In this document: in pieces, positions 1-7,329 of the stretch
Position numbering within the stretch: the stretch's first letter is position 1
How the letters are laid out: each line of letters begins with the position of its first letter
Source: JBGTGT01 sp051439375
GTDB taxonomy: Bacteria; Cyanobacteriota; Cyanobacteriia; Cyanobacteriales; Microcystaceae
Assembly: GCA_051439375.1 (NCBI GenBank)
Contig: JBFRWB010000235.1
Location: 1-31,578 of the forward strand
Direction: 5' to 3'
DNA length: 31,578 nt
Translations under genes and position numbers: made by a program
The notes under the pieces: generated by a model
The model's database searches: none
What the model saw: only the letters and a program-made list of their open reading frames with translations
What the model was told of the DNA's origin: nothing

Positions 1-247
1 CTCCGTTTTGAAAGGCTGCTTTAACAGGAGGTCCTTTTATCTCCTCTTCTCGATCTGCTTGCTTGTCAGGGAGTCCCTCAATAATCACCGCTAATCGACG
101 GGGAGTCCCATAAATATCGATACGACTAGGGGAAAGAGATTGTTCCGAGAGGGTTTGAGGGATGGCCTGTTGCCATTGAGCGATCGCACTATCGAGAAAA
201 TCTGCTGGTAATTCTTCTGTCCCAATTTCGAGGAGAAAGCTTGGCAT
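1..247 (-). CDS. glyS: Glycyl-tRNA synthetase beta subunit, N-terminal part (cut by window edge)
   Basis: The minus strand from the ATG at 247 reads MPSFLLEIGTEELPADFLDS and stays open to the window edge, giving 82 residues. The opening LLEIGTEELPA and the later GTPRRLAV are the usual start of the beta chain of the tetrameric (alpha2beta2) glycyl-tRNA synthetase, which charges tRNA-Gly in the cytoplasm together with GlyQ. The full protein is normally about 700 residues, so only the first eighth is here. A HIP1 octamer (180-187) lies inside the coding sequence. The identification is firm for the family; the rest of the gene cannot be judged. Confidence 0.9.
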   Translation of the reverse strand, partial: MPSFLLEIGTEELPADFLDSAIAQWQQAIPQTLSEQSLSPSRIDIYGTPRRLAVIIEGLPDKQADREEEIKGPPVKAAFQNG

Positions 248-396
248 AATTAACTGATTCTTCTGTGATATTAACCCGTTATCTTAAGTTTACCTGTTTT
301 TGAGCCTAACAACGAACTTGATGATAGAAATTTAAGTGTATGAAAGTTCAATAATGGACTCGTAGTTGATTGTTGCGATCGCAGATTTAACGATTT

Positions 397-413
397 CCTC
401 TCAAAATGAGAGG
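397..413. repeat. Perfect 7-bp inverted repeat with 3-base loop
   Basis: CCTCTCA and TGAGAGG face each other around AAA. It lies between the hisG terminator and the glyS start, about 150 bases upstream of glyS. There is no T-run on either side, so it is not an obvious terminator. It could be a protein-binding site or a leader hairpin of glyS. Confidence 0.5.
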
Positions 414-431
414 ATGGTAAATCGACAAATG

Positions 432-456
432 AAAAAGGACGCAATTATTACGTCCT
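432..456 (-). terminator. Rho-independent terminator downstream of hisG
   Basis: Read on the minus strand, AGGACG, a 9-base loop and CGTCCT form a perfect 6-bp stem, and the T-rich tail begins directly after it (A-run at 432-436 on the plus strand). It sits about 110 bases beyond the hisG stop codon, in the right orientation to end that transcript before glyS. The rest of 248-563 holds a HIP1 octamer (375-382), the inverted repeat at 397-413 and no gene that I can see. Confidence 0.75.
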
Positions 457-563
457 CTAACCTTAAAATTCTACTAGATAATCAATATAGGCTTCTAGGG
501 CATCATTCATAGTGTAATTCCATGGTTATTCTCTCTAACTTCACATTCACTCATCCTATTCCC

Positions 564-1211
564 TTAAGTCGCACTTTGCAGACTAATATGGCGAGCTTTA
601 GCCACCCAATCGCTAATTTCATCCCGATTTAAGCGATAACTAAGGGGATGAGCAATTAACCGAGCAGTACTTTCAAACAATACATCAATTTCTACTAAAC
701 CATTTTCTTTCAATGTGCGGCCGGTAGAAACTAAATCAACAATGGCCTCGGACATTCCCGTAATGGGGCCTAATTCGACTGAACCGTAAAGAGGGATAAT
801 TTCGACGGGTAAATCTAAGTTTCTGAAGTAATCTTTTGCACAATTAACGAATTTTGAAGCAACACGACCATTAGGCGGTAAATCAACGGGTCTTTGGTAA
901 GGACTAGATGCCGGAACGGCTACTGACATCCGACAATAGCCATACTTTAAGTCTGCTAAGTTGGCAACTTGGGTTGTTTTTTCTAGTAAAACATCATAAC
1001 CGACAATTCCTAACTGAGCTTGCCCATATTCAACGTAAATGGGGACATCTTGCGCTCTCACTAATAATGCTTTGGCGGTGTGGGTAGGATCAATAATTTG
1101 TAGTTGACGGTTACTACTATCGAGAAATCCTTGAAAATCTAGGCCAAGGTTCTGAAATAATTTAATACTGTCTTTTAACAGTGCGCCTTTGGGTAATGCG
1201 ATAGTTAGCAT
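564..1211 (-). CDS. hisG: ATP phosphoribosyltransferase catalytic subunit, short form
   Basis: This is the first enzyme of histidine synthesis; it joins ATP and PRPP to give phosphoribosyl-ATP. The 215-residue protein opens MLTIALPKGALLKDSI, typical of HisG, and carries the PRPP loop EAIVDLVSTGRTLKENGL at about residues 155-172. It ends without the C-terminal regulatory domain of long HisG (about 290-300 residues). It is therefore the short form, which in other bacteria works as a hetero-octamer with the synthetase-like subunit HisZ, encoded elsewhere. The gene appears to stand alone: a good terminator follows, and 183 bases separate it from the next gene upstream on the same strand. That upstream gap includes the 10-bp palindrome CTCTTAAGAG (1238-1247). 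Confidence 0.95.
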   Translation of the reverse strand: MLTIALPKGALLKDSIKLFQNLGLDFQGFLDSSNRQLQIIDPTHTAKALLVRAQDVPIYVEYGQAQLGIVGYDVLLEKTTQVANLADLKYGYCRMSVAVPASSPYQRPVDLPPNGRVASKFVNCAKDYFRNLDLPVEIIPLYGSVELGPITGMSEAIVDLVSTGRTLKENGLVEIDVLFESTARLIAHPLSYRLNRDEISDWVAKARHISLQSAT

Positions 1212-1394
1212 AAAATTAGTGCCAGTTTTAGTAAGCTCTTAAGAGAAGACTCTGAAGTATTGCGACCCTTATTTTACCTGAAAGTTTGTGCAACAAAAGT
1301 GTAACCTGACGTTGAATAACGCTAAACTTTGTTTTGTCCCAAGTCCAATTCTGGAGAGGAAAGCGTAAGGGGCTAAAACGAAAATAGATAAAAA

Positions 1395-2393
1395 CTATAT
1401 TTTATGACACAGATAAACTCCTTCTTCTTGATTATTAGCTTCCCAGTGAGCTAGAACCTTAATCTGATACTTTTGCAGAAGTTTTGTGATCATATCAGTA
1501 GTATAACGATAGGAGAAAAACAACTTAATTCTCTCTCCTTTATACCACTCAATCAGTTTATTTTCCAAGCTAAAACAAACATCATCTTCTAACTCAAAAT
1601 AAGCAGCTATTCTCTTCAAATCACTATCAGTTTCATCTGCTTCTATTTGAAATTTTATTTGTCCTGCTGATGTATTAACGCCAGCATCAACTAAAAGTGT
1701 AATTAACCAATCTTTCGTTAATTCATTATCATATTGAGGCAAAACTTGGTTAACTCCTTGAACATAATCATTCCCATGGGCTAAATTTGCACTAAAAATC
1801 AGTAAGTCCCCTGACTCAACCATCTGGCTCAAAATAGGCAGAATTTCATCAGGATAAAAATTAGGTATCATCCCAAAAAACGTTATGATTCTTTTAGTTG
1901 ATTCAGACATTTTGGGAATATTCAACATTAAATCTTTAGCTTGGAGTAAATCACAGATAATTGGCTGTATCGCTAATTCTGGAAAAGTGTTTCTGACTTT
2001 TTGAGTCGCCATAAGAGATAGAGACAAACTAACATCAATGGCATAATAGCTTAAATGACTCAAGTTCTTGGGTGAATTAGCCAAACAAGACAGTAATGAA
2101 TGATCTTTACTCCCTTCGCCACAACCTAAGCTAATCAATTGTATATTGTCAACAACTTCAATGATTTGAGCAACCTGTTGAAAGCATAAGTGATAAGCAT
2201 TGATACAACTATCATCAGTTTGAGCAGGAGAAAAATGTTGATGAACTTTGACCCATTTTTGACTTTGCTTAACGCTATCATAATGGAACTTAGAATTAAT
2301 TTTTTTTTCAAAAAAGCAAGCTAAATAGTCTCGGTAAACTTGATCAGGAAATTGACTAGAATGCACGAATACTGTTTCAAAATTGGGTTTCAT
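1395..2393 (-). CDS. EgtD-like (histidine-specific methyltransferase family) SAM-dependent methyltransferase
   Basis: The 332-residue protein shows a class I SAM-binding fold. Motif I is ISLGCGEGSKD (about 87-97), the acidic partner is in YAIDVS (D120), and ICDLL (D148) follows. The segment FFGMIPNFYPDEILPIL near 172-188 matches in layout the region where EgtD-type enzymes carry a G-x-x-I-x-N-F motif. I infer membership of the family that contains the ergothioneine enzyme EgtD, but the substrate is open: EgtB and other ergothioneine partners are not adjacent. Its start overlaps the end of the Nudix gene by 17 bases, so the two are co-transcribed and probably translationally coupled. The pair is divergent from folK and its pterin-type neighbours, which suggests a possible shared pathway. 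Confidence 0.65.
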   Translation of the reverse strand: MKPNFETVFVHSSQFPDQVYRDYLACFFEKKINSKFHYDSVKQSQKWVKVHQHFSPAQTDDSCINAYHLCFQQVAQIIEVVDNIQLISLGCGEGSKDHSLLSCLANSPKNLSHLSYYAIDVSLSLSLMATQKVRNTFPELAIQPIICDLLQAKDLMLNIPKMSESTKRIITFFGMIPNFYPDEILPILSQMVESGDLLIFSANLAHGNDYVQGVNQVLPQYDNELTKDWLITLLVDAGVNTSAGQIKFQIEADETDSDLKRIAAYFELEDDVCFSLENKLIEWYKGERIKLFFSYRYTTDMITKLLQKYQIKVLAHWEANNQEEGVYLCHKI

Positions 2394-2790
2394 AATAATT
2401 TTTGATTAGCGTATGAGTGTAGGTGTTCAATGGATAGGTAAAAGCTTGTTCTGGAGTAACCCAAGCCCATTCTATAATTTCCTCATTTGGGATAACATTG
2501 TTACTTTCTGAAAAGGCATAGTAGTTAACCATAATAAAATGAGCTTGACAATGAAATTGGGGATCGTTGATAGCTTCTTGTAATAAAGCAAAGCGAATTT
2601 GAGTAATATTCAGGTTAACTTCTTCTAAGAATTCTCGTCGGAGTGCTTCTTCTAGGGGTTCACCATACTCTACTTTACCCCCCGGAATTCCCCAAGTTCC
2701 TTGCCACTTAGTTGTTTTGACAATCAAAATCAGTCCCTTAGAATCAAAAACCAATGCTCCTACGGTAGTTAATGGAAAAGTTCGTAGCAT
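2377..2790 (-). CDS. Nudix hydrolase
   Basis: This 137-residue protein is of usual size for a single Nudix domain. The Nudix box runs from G38 to about L60: GGKVEYGE, then REFLEEV with the metal-binding glutamates E53, E56 and E57. The late glycine of the consensus is replaced by asparagine. Such enzymes cleave a nucleoside diphosphate linked to another group. The substrate cannot be read from sequence. Beside folK, an attractive guess is dihydroneopterin triphosphate (FolQ-like), but oxidised nucleotides or ADP-ribose are equally possible. The gene heads a two-gene unit with the methyltransferase, and a long inverted repeat lies 32 bases upstream of its ATG. Confidence 0.85.
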   Translation of the reverse strand: MLRTFPLTTVGALVFDSKGLILIVKTTKWQGTWGIPGGKVEYGEPLEEALRREFLEEVNLNITQIRFALLQEAINDPQFHCQAHFIMVNYYAFSESNNVIPNEEIIEWAWVTPEQAFTYPLNTYTHTLIKNYYETQF

Positions 2791-2821
2791 TTCTAGTACT
2801 TAAACTAAATTTTGAGTTTTC

Positions 2822-2884
2822 TTTGACAAAGCCAATATATCATACGGAGTAACACCATTCTCCGAATTCCTTGGTTCTGTCAAA
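2822..2884. repeat. Long nested inverted repeat (hairpin-forming) in the Nudix-folK divergent region
   Basis: Outer arms TTTGACA (2822-2828) and TGTCAAA (2878-2884) pair perfectly. After one mismatch, AGCCAA (2830-2835) pairs with TTGGTT (2871-2876), with one G-T pair. Inside, CGGAG (2845-2849) pairs with CTCCG (2860-2864). About 18 pairs in a 63-base element are well beyond chance. It ends 32 bases from the Nudix start codon, so it may be the 5' leader of the Nudix-methyltransferase transcript; a small palindromic insertion element is the other option. The remainder of 2791-3051 is AT-rich and must hold both divergent promoters. Confidence 0.6.
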
Positions 2885-3051
2885 ACAATTTTTAATAGTA
2901 TAAGTATTCTATATTGCTCTCACTCTTTAACGCTCTTATATAGGATATATGAACTATAAGTACCGCTATCAACGAATAATCTAATGGTAGAAAGTTCTTG
3001 CAATAGAACCCAAAAGTTTGGTAAGTTGCTATATGGAAACATCAAAAGAAA

Positions 3052-3633
3052 ATGTCTTTTTCAATTAATTCAACTACCCCTGACAAAAATCAATGTAGAG
3101 CCGCCATTGCCTTAGGTAGCAACCTCGGTGAATCTATCTCTACCGTTGAAAAAGCTTTATCGAGTTTGGATCAAATACAGGGTATCGAAGTTGTTACCTG
3201 CTCTAGTTGGTATTCAAGTCAACCCGTCGGTCCCCCTCAACCCGATTATATTAATGGCTGTGCTTTATTGAAAGTAGATTTGACCCCCCATCAATTGCTT
3301 GAAACTCTCTTGCAAATAGAAAATGAATTTGGTCGTGTGCGTCTAGAGCATTGGGGACCAAGAACTTTGGATTTAGATTTAATCTTATATGATAATTTCA
3401 TCCTCAATACTCCTAATTTGCAAGTCCCCCATCCTCGCATGAAAGAAAGAGGATTTGTTCTGCTCCCTTTAGCAGAAATTGCGCCCCATTGGGTTGAACC
3501 CACTTCGGGAAAAACCATCATTGAACTCTTAGAAAATGTCAACTGTTCGCAAGTTTTGAAGGTAAAAGATCATGTTGAAAAAAGCACTGGTGACGGGATC
3601 AGCGAAGGGGATTGGACGGGCAATTGCTCTTGA
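3052..3633 (+). CDS. folK: 2-amino-4-hydroxy-6-hydroxymethyldihydropteridine pyrophosphokinase (HPPK)
   Basis: FolK transfers pyrophosphate from ATP to 6-hydroxymethyl-7,8-dihydropterin, giving the activated pterin used by dihydropteroate synthase. All the hallmarks are present: AIALGSNLGES near the start, PVGPPQPDYINGC, the signature GPRTLDLDLILYD (about 102-114), and VPHPRMKERGFVLLPLAEI. At 193 residues it is slightly long. The last 20 residues (from about HVEKSTGDG) are encoded in a 62-base overlap with the next gene in another frame and do not look like family sequence. The ancestral stop probably lay earlier. The catalytic residues are intact, so activity is expected. It is the first gene of a folK-SDR-DHPS-like row. 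Confidence 0.93.
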   Translation: MSFSINSTTPDKNQCRAAIALGSNLGESISTVEKALSSLDQIQGIEVVTCSSWYSSQPVGPPQPDYINGCALLKVDLTPHQLLETLLQIENEFGRVRLEHWGPRTLDLDLILYDNFILNTPNLQVPHPRMKERGFVLLPLAEIAPHWVEPTSGKTIIELLENVNCSQVLKVKDHVEKSTGDGISEGDWTGNCS

Positions 3634-4291
3634 TTTAGCTCAAAAAGGATTTGATGTCGCATTTCACTACAGAAAAAGTAAAGAAGCAGCTAATCAAGCT
3701 TGTTTGGAGGCAGCTAAATATAACATTAAAGCAATCGCACTTGAAGCTGATCTCACTCAAAGCGAGCAAGCTCAATCTTTAATAGATGAGGCAGCAGAGC
3801 AGTTAGGCGGGTTATCAGTTATTATCAATAATGTCGGGAATTACCTAGACAAAGCTGCTAGCCAAACCACCCTAGAAGAATGGCAAGATGTTATGGATTC
3901 TAATCTTAATGCGACTTTCTCTATCACTCAAAGAGGAATCCCCTACCTTAAACAATCGGGTTGGGGTCGCATTATCAACTTTGCTTGTGCTAGCGCACAA
4001 CAAGTAAAGGCTCGAACAAGCAACATGGCCTATATAATAGCGAAAACAGGAATTATAATCTATACAAAATCCTTGGCTAGAGAAATAATTGCCGATGGAA
4101 TCACCGCCAATGTTATTGCTCCCGGTATTGCTGAAAACTCCTTTGATCTAACAGAGTCTATTCCTCAATTACCAACGAAAAGGCCGGCTACTTTACAAGA
4201 AATCACTCATGGAGTTTGGTTTTTTGTTAACCCTGATTCTGATTATATTACTGGGCAAGTATTAGAGGTTTCAGGAGGTTGGAACTTATAA
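3572..4291 (+). CDS. Short-chain dehydrogenase/reductase, possibly a pteridine reductase-like enzyme
   Basis: The 239-residue classical SDR has the dinucleotide motif TGSAKGIG (T8-G15), NNVG (86-89), N111, and the catalytic set S141, Y154 and K158 (YIIAK). It ends in the usual ITGQVLEVSGGW. Basic residues after the second strand (HYRKSK) favour NADPH. Family relatives include FabG-type ketoreductases and FolM/PTR1 pteridine reductases; the arginine of the TGxxxRxG motif seen in PTR1-type enzymes is not present. The start at 3572 is needed because the cofactor motif follows at once, so the 62-base overlap with folK is real. Its setting between folK and a DHPS-like gene makes a pterin substrate plausible but unproven. 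Confidence 0.8.
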   Translation: MLKKALVTGSAKGIGRAIALDLAQKGFDVAFHYRKSKEAANQACLEAAKYNIKAIALEADLTQSEQAQSLIDEAAEQLGGLSVIINNVGNYLDKAASQTTLEEWQDVMDSNLNATFSITQRGIPYLKQSGWGRIINFACASAQQVKARTSNMAYIIAKTGIIIYTKSLAREIIADGITANVIAPGIAENSFDLTESIPQLPTKRPATLQEITHGVWFFVNPDSDYITGQVLEVSGGWNL

Positions 4292-4350
4292 CCTAATTCA
4301 GTTCCTTTTTCTCATCACTTAATAACGATCTCAAAAAGAGGCTTAAAACG

Positions 4351-5244
4351 ATGCTATTACTAGAAGACTTATATGAAATCCACGAAAAATATAAAGATAC
4401 CTTAACAGTAAAAGTCGAAGAATTTACATTGGGACATAGGCATTTTAATTTTAATACCAGCAAGGCCATTTTAGGTGTCATTAATCTTTCTAGTGATTCT
4501 TGGTATAGGGAAAGCGTTTGTTTAAGTACAGAGAAAGCAATAGAGCGAGGAATCATTCTCCAAGCGACGGGAGCAGATATAGTAGATATTGGGGCTGAAT
4601 CGACCCTAGAAAACGCCGAAAGGGTGGATGATTGGCAACAACAAAGTAAAATTATTCCAGTCCTTAAATCCCTCAACCAACAGAAAATTTTAACGTCTGT
4701 GGAAACTTATTATCCCACTGTGGCTAGGGAATGTTTAAAAGCTGGGGCAAATATTATTAACTTAACTGGTTCTGAACATAATAAAGAAATTTATCAAGCC
4801 GTATCAGAATTTGATGCCGGAGTCATTATCTGTTATGTTCAAGGGGAAAATGTCAGAGAAGTCGGTGACTTTTCTTTTGGCGACGATATCATTAACTCAA
4901 TGTATGATTACTTTGCCAATGAAATAGAAATAGCAACCAAGTTAGGCGTTAAGAAAATTTTTCTGGATGCTGGATTAGGTTTTTACTATAAAAATCTCCA
5001 AGATAGCTCTCTACGAATTAACTATCAAATGAAAACATTTTTGCATAGCTTCCGCATCAGAAAATTAGGATTTCCAATTTGTCAAGCTCTACCTCATGCG
5101 TTTGAGTGTTTTGGAGAAGACGTCAGAAGTGCTGAACCTTTTTTTAGTGTGTTAGCGATTTTAGGTAAAACGGATTTGCTAAGAACCCATGAAGTTCCAA
5201 AAGTTAAAGCAGTCTTACAAACGATGGATTTATGGCGTTCCTGA
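4351..5244 (+). CDS. Divergent dihydropteroate synthase-like (pterin-binding TIM barrel) protein
   Basis: From residue 39 the 297-residue protein follows the DHPS fold: AILGVINLSSDSWY (for MGILNVTPDSFSDG), GADIVDIGAEST (for GADIIDIGGEST), AGANIIN with N137, FLDAGLGF with D206, and near the end LLRTHEV, keeping the Arg and His of RVHDV. Several catalytic features are lost. Threonine-proline of the first loop is Ser-Ser; the arginine-proline after EST is Leu-Glu; IDT is VET; the MHMRG strand is CYVQG; and the SRKS lysine motif is replaced by CQALPHAF. I infer a pterin-diphosphate binder that no longer condenses it with p-aminobenzoate in the normal way. It lies 59 bases after the SDR, in one row with folK. 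A second, genuine folP is expected elsewhere in the genome. Confidence 0.75.
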   Translation: MLLLEDLYEIHEKYKDTLTVKVEEFTLGHRHFNFNTSKAILGVINLSSDSWYRESVCLSTEKAIERGIILQATGADIVDIGAESTLENAERVDDWQQQSKIIPVLKSLNQQKILTSVETYYPTVARECLKAGANIINLTGSEHNKEIYQAVSEFDAGVIICYVQGENVREVGDFSFGDDIINSMYDYFANEIEIATKLGVKKIFLDAGLGFYYKNLQDSSLRINYQMKTFLHSFRIRKLGFPICQALPHAFECFGEDVRSAEPFFSVLAILGKTDLLRTHEVPKVKAVLQTMDLWRS

Positions 5245-5307
5245 GTTAACAGTCGGAGTATTACAAAATATTTATAGTTCATAGTTCAGAATTTTTAATT
5301 TATTACA

Positions 5308-7311
5308 ATGAACGCTTTTATCTTAAACGCACCCTTTCAACCCACTGGTGATCAGCCAAAAGCGATCGCTCAATTAGCAGATGCTTTACAACAAAATCAT
5401 CGTTACCAAACCCTATTAGGAGCAACAGGAACAGGAAAAACCTTTACCATTGCATCAGTCATTGAAAAAATTGGTAAACCCACCCTCGTTTTAGCACATA
5501 ATAAAACCTTAGCGGCTCAATTGTGCAATGAATTGAGACAATTTTTTCCTCACAATGCGGTGGAATATTTTATTAGTTATTATGACTATTATCAGCCAGA
5601 AGCTTATATCCCTGTCACCGATACTTATATTGAAAAAACGGCTTCTATTAACGATGAAATTGATATGCTCCGTCACTCAGCTACCCGTTCTTTATTCGAG
5701 CGTAAAGATGTTATTGTGGTCGCTTCTATTAGTTGCATTTATGGCTTAGGAATTCCGGCTGAATATCTCAAAGCATCTGTTAATTTAACCGTCGGAAATG
5801 AACTTGATCAACGGCAATTATTAAGAGCTTTAGTCACTATTCAATATGCTCGTAACGATCTAGAATTAAGTCGAGGACATTTCCGAGTCAAAGGAGATGT
5901 TTTAGAAATTGTTCCTGCTTATGAAGATAGAGTAATTCGAGTCGAATTTTTTGGAGATGAAATTGATGCGATTCGTCTATTAGATCCCGTGACAGGAGAA
6001 ATCCTTAAAAGTTTAGAAGGAATTAATATTTATCCTGCTCGTCACTTTGTTACCCCAGAAGAACAATTAGAAGCAGCTTGTTACGCCATTCGAGAAGAAC
6101 TAGAACAGCAAGTTACCAACTTAGAAAAGAATGGGAAACTATTAGAAGCTCAACGTATTAATCAAAGAACTCGCTACGATTTAGAAATGCTGCAAGAGGT
6201 GGGATATTGTAACGGAGTTGAAAATTATTCCCGTCATTTAGCTGGTCGAAAAGCAGGTGCTCCCCCTGAATGTTTAGTCGATTATTTTCCCTCAGATTTG
6301 TTATTAGTTATTGATGAATCCCATGTGACTGTTCCTCAATTAAGAGGAATGTATAATGGCGATCAAGCTCGTAAAAAAGTCTTAATTGATCATGGGTTTC
6401 GCCTTCCTAGTGCGGCCGATAATCGTCCTTTACAAGCAGAGGAATTCTGGCACAAAGTGAGTCAATGTGTCTTTGTTTCAGCTACCCCCGGAAATTGGGA
6501 AATTGAACAATCAGAAGATAGAGTTATTGAACAAATTATCCGTCCAACAGGGGTATTAGATCCCGAAATTTTTGTTCGTCCCACAGAAGGACAAGTCGAT
6601 GATTTATTAGGAGAAATTAAAGACAGGGTAAAGAAAAAAGAACGGGTTTTAATCACCACTTTGACAAAAAGAATGGCTGAAGATTTAACCGATTATTTCC
6701 AAGAAAGAGACATTAAAGTACAATATCTTCATTCAGAAATTCAATCCATTCAACGAATTGAAATCTTACAAGCATTAAGAAAAGGAGAGTTTGATGTCTT
6801 AATTGGGGTCAATTTATTAAGAGAAGGATTAGACTTACCAGAAGTCTCTCTAGTGGCTATCTTAGATGCAGATAAAGAAGGATTTTTAAGAGCAGAACGG
6901 TCTTTAATTCAAACCATCGGCCGGGCAGCCCGTCATGTGAGGGGACAAGCTATTTTATATGGTGATAACTTAACCGATAGTATGGCAAAAGCGATTGAGG
7001 AAACAGAAAGACGTAGAAAGATTCAACAAGAACATAATAAAAAACACGGTATCACCCCTCAACCGATTGTTAAAAAATCAGAAAATTCAATCTTAGCCTT
7101 TTTAGATATTTCTCGCCGTTTAAATTCACAGCAATTAGAAGAAATTGCCGAACACTCAGATGATTTATCCCTAGATCAAGTACCTGAATTAATTGAACAA
7201 TTAGAAGCAAAAATGAAAGAAGCAGCCAAAAACTTAGAGTTTGAAGAAGCTGCCCAGTATCGTGACAGAATTAAATATCTCAGAGATAAATTAGTAGGAA
7301 ATTTATCTTAA
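5308..7311 (+). CDS. uvrB: Excinuclease ABC subunit B (UvrB)
   Basis: UvrB is the damage-verifying helicase-like subunit of nucleotide excision repair; it is loaded by UvrA and recruits UvrC. The 667-residue protein has Walker A GATGTGKT (38-45), the beta-hairpin region YYDYYQPEAYIP (about 92-105) that clamps DNA, the DESH box, the helicase motifs LLREGLDLPEVSL and QTIGRAARH, and a C-terminal UVR domain (about 627-662) that binds UvrC. Length and motifs are normal. It starts 63 bases after the DHPS-like gene, so read-through transcription is possible, but the function looks unrelated. A HIP1 octamer lies at 5362-5369. Confidence 0.97.
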   Translation: MNAFILNAPFQPTGDQPKAIAQLADALQQNHRYQTLLGATGTGKTFTIASVIEKIGKPTLVLAHNKTLAAQLCNELRQFFPHNAVEYFISYYDYYQPEAYIPVTDTYIEKTASINDEIDMLRHSATRSLFERKDVIVVASISCIYGLGIPAEYLKASVNLTVGNELDQRQLLRALVTIQYARNDLELSRGHFRVKGDVLEIVPAYEDRVIRVEFFGDEIDAIRLLDPVTGEILKSLEGINIYPARHFVTPEEQLEAACYAIREELEQQVTNLEKNGKLLEAQRINQRTRYDLEMLQEVGYCNGVENYSRHLAGRKAGAPPECLVDYFPSDLLLVIDESHVTVPQLRGMYNGDQARKKVLIDHGFRLPSAADNRPLQAEEFWHKVSQCVFVSATPGNWEIEQSEDRVIEQIIRPTGVLDPEIFVRPTEGQVDDLLGEIKDRVKKKERVLITTLTKRMAEDLTDYFQERDIKVQYLHSEIQSIQRIEILQALRKGEFDVLIGVNLLREGLDLPEVSLVAILDADKEGFLRAERSLIQTIGRAARHVRGQAILYGDNLTDSMAKAIEETERRRKIQQEHNKKHGITPQPIVKKSENSILAFLDISRRLNSQQLEEIAEHSDDLSLDQVPELIEQLEAKMKEAAKNLEFEEAAQYRDRIKYLRDKLVGNLS

Positions 7312-7329
7312 AAGCTTAAAGCTTAATAA

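Noticed and set aside
4293..4676. 127-codon minus-strand frame opposite the DHPS-like gene
   Set aside because: It is antisense to a gene with clear family motifs and has no motif of its own.
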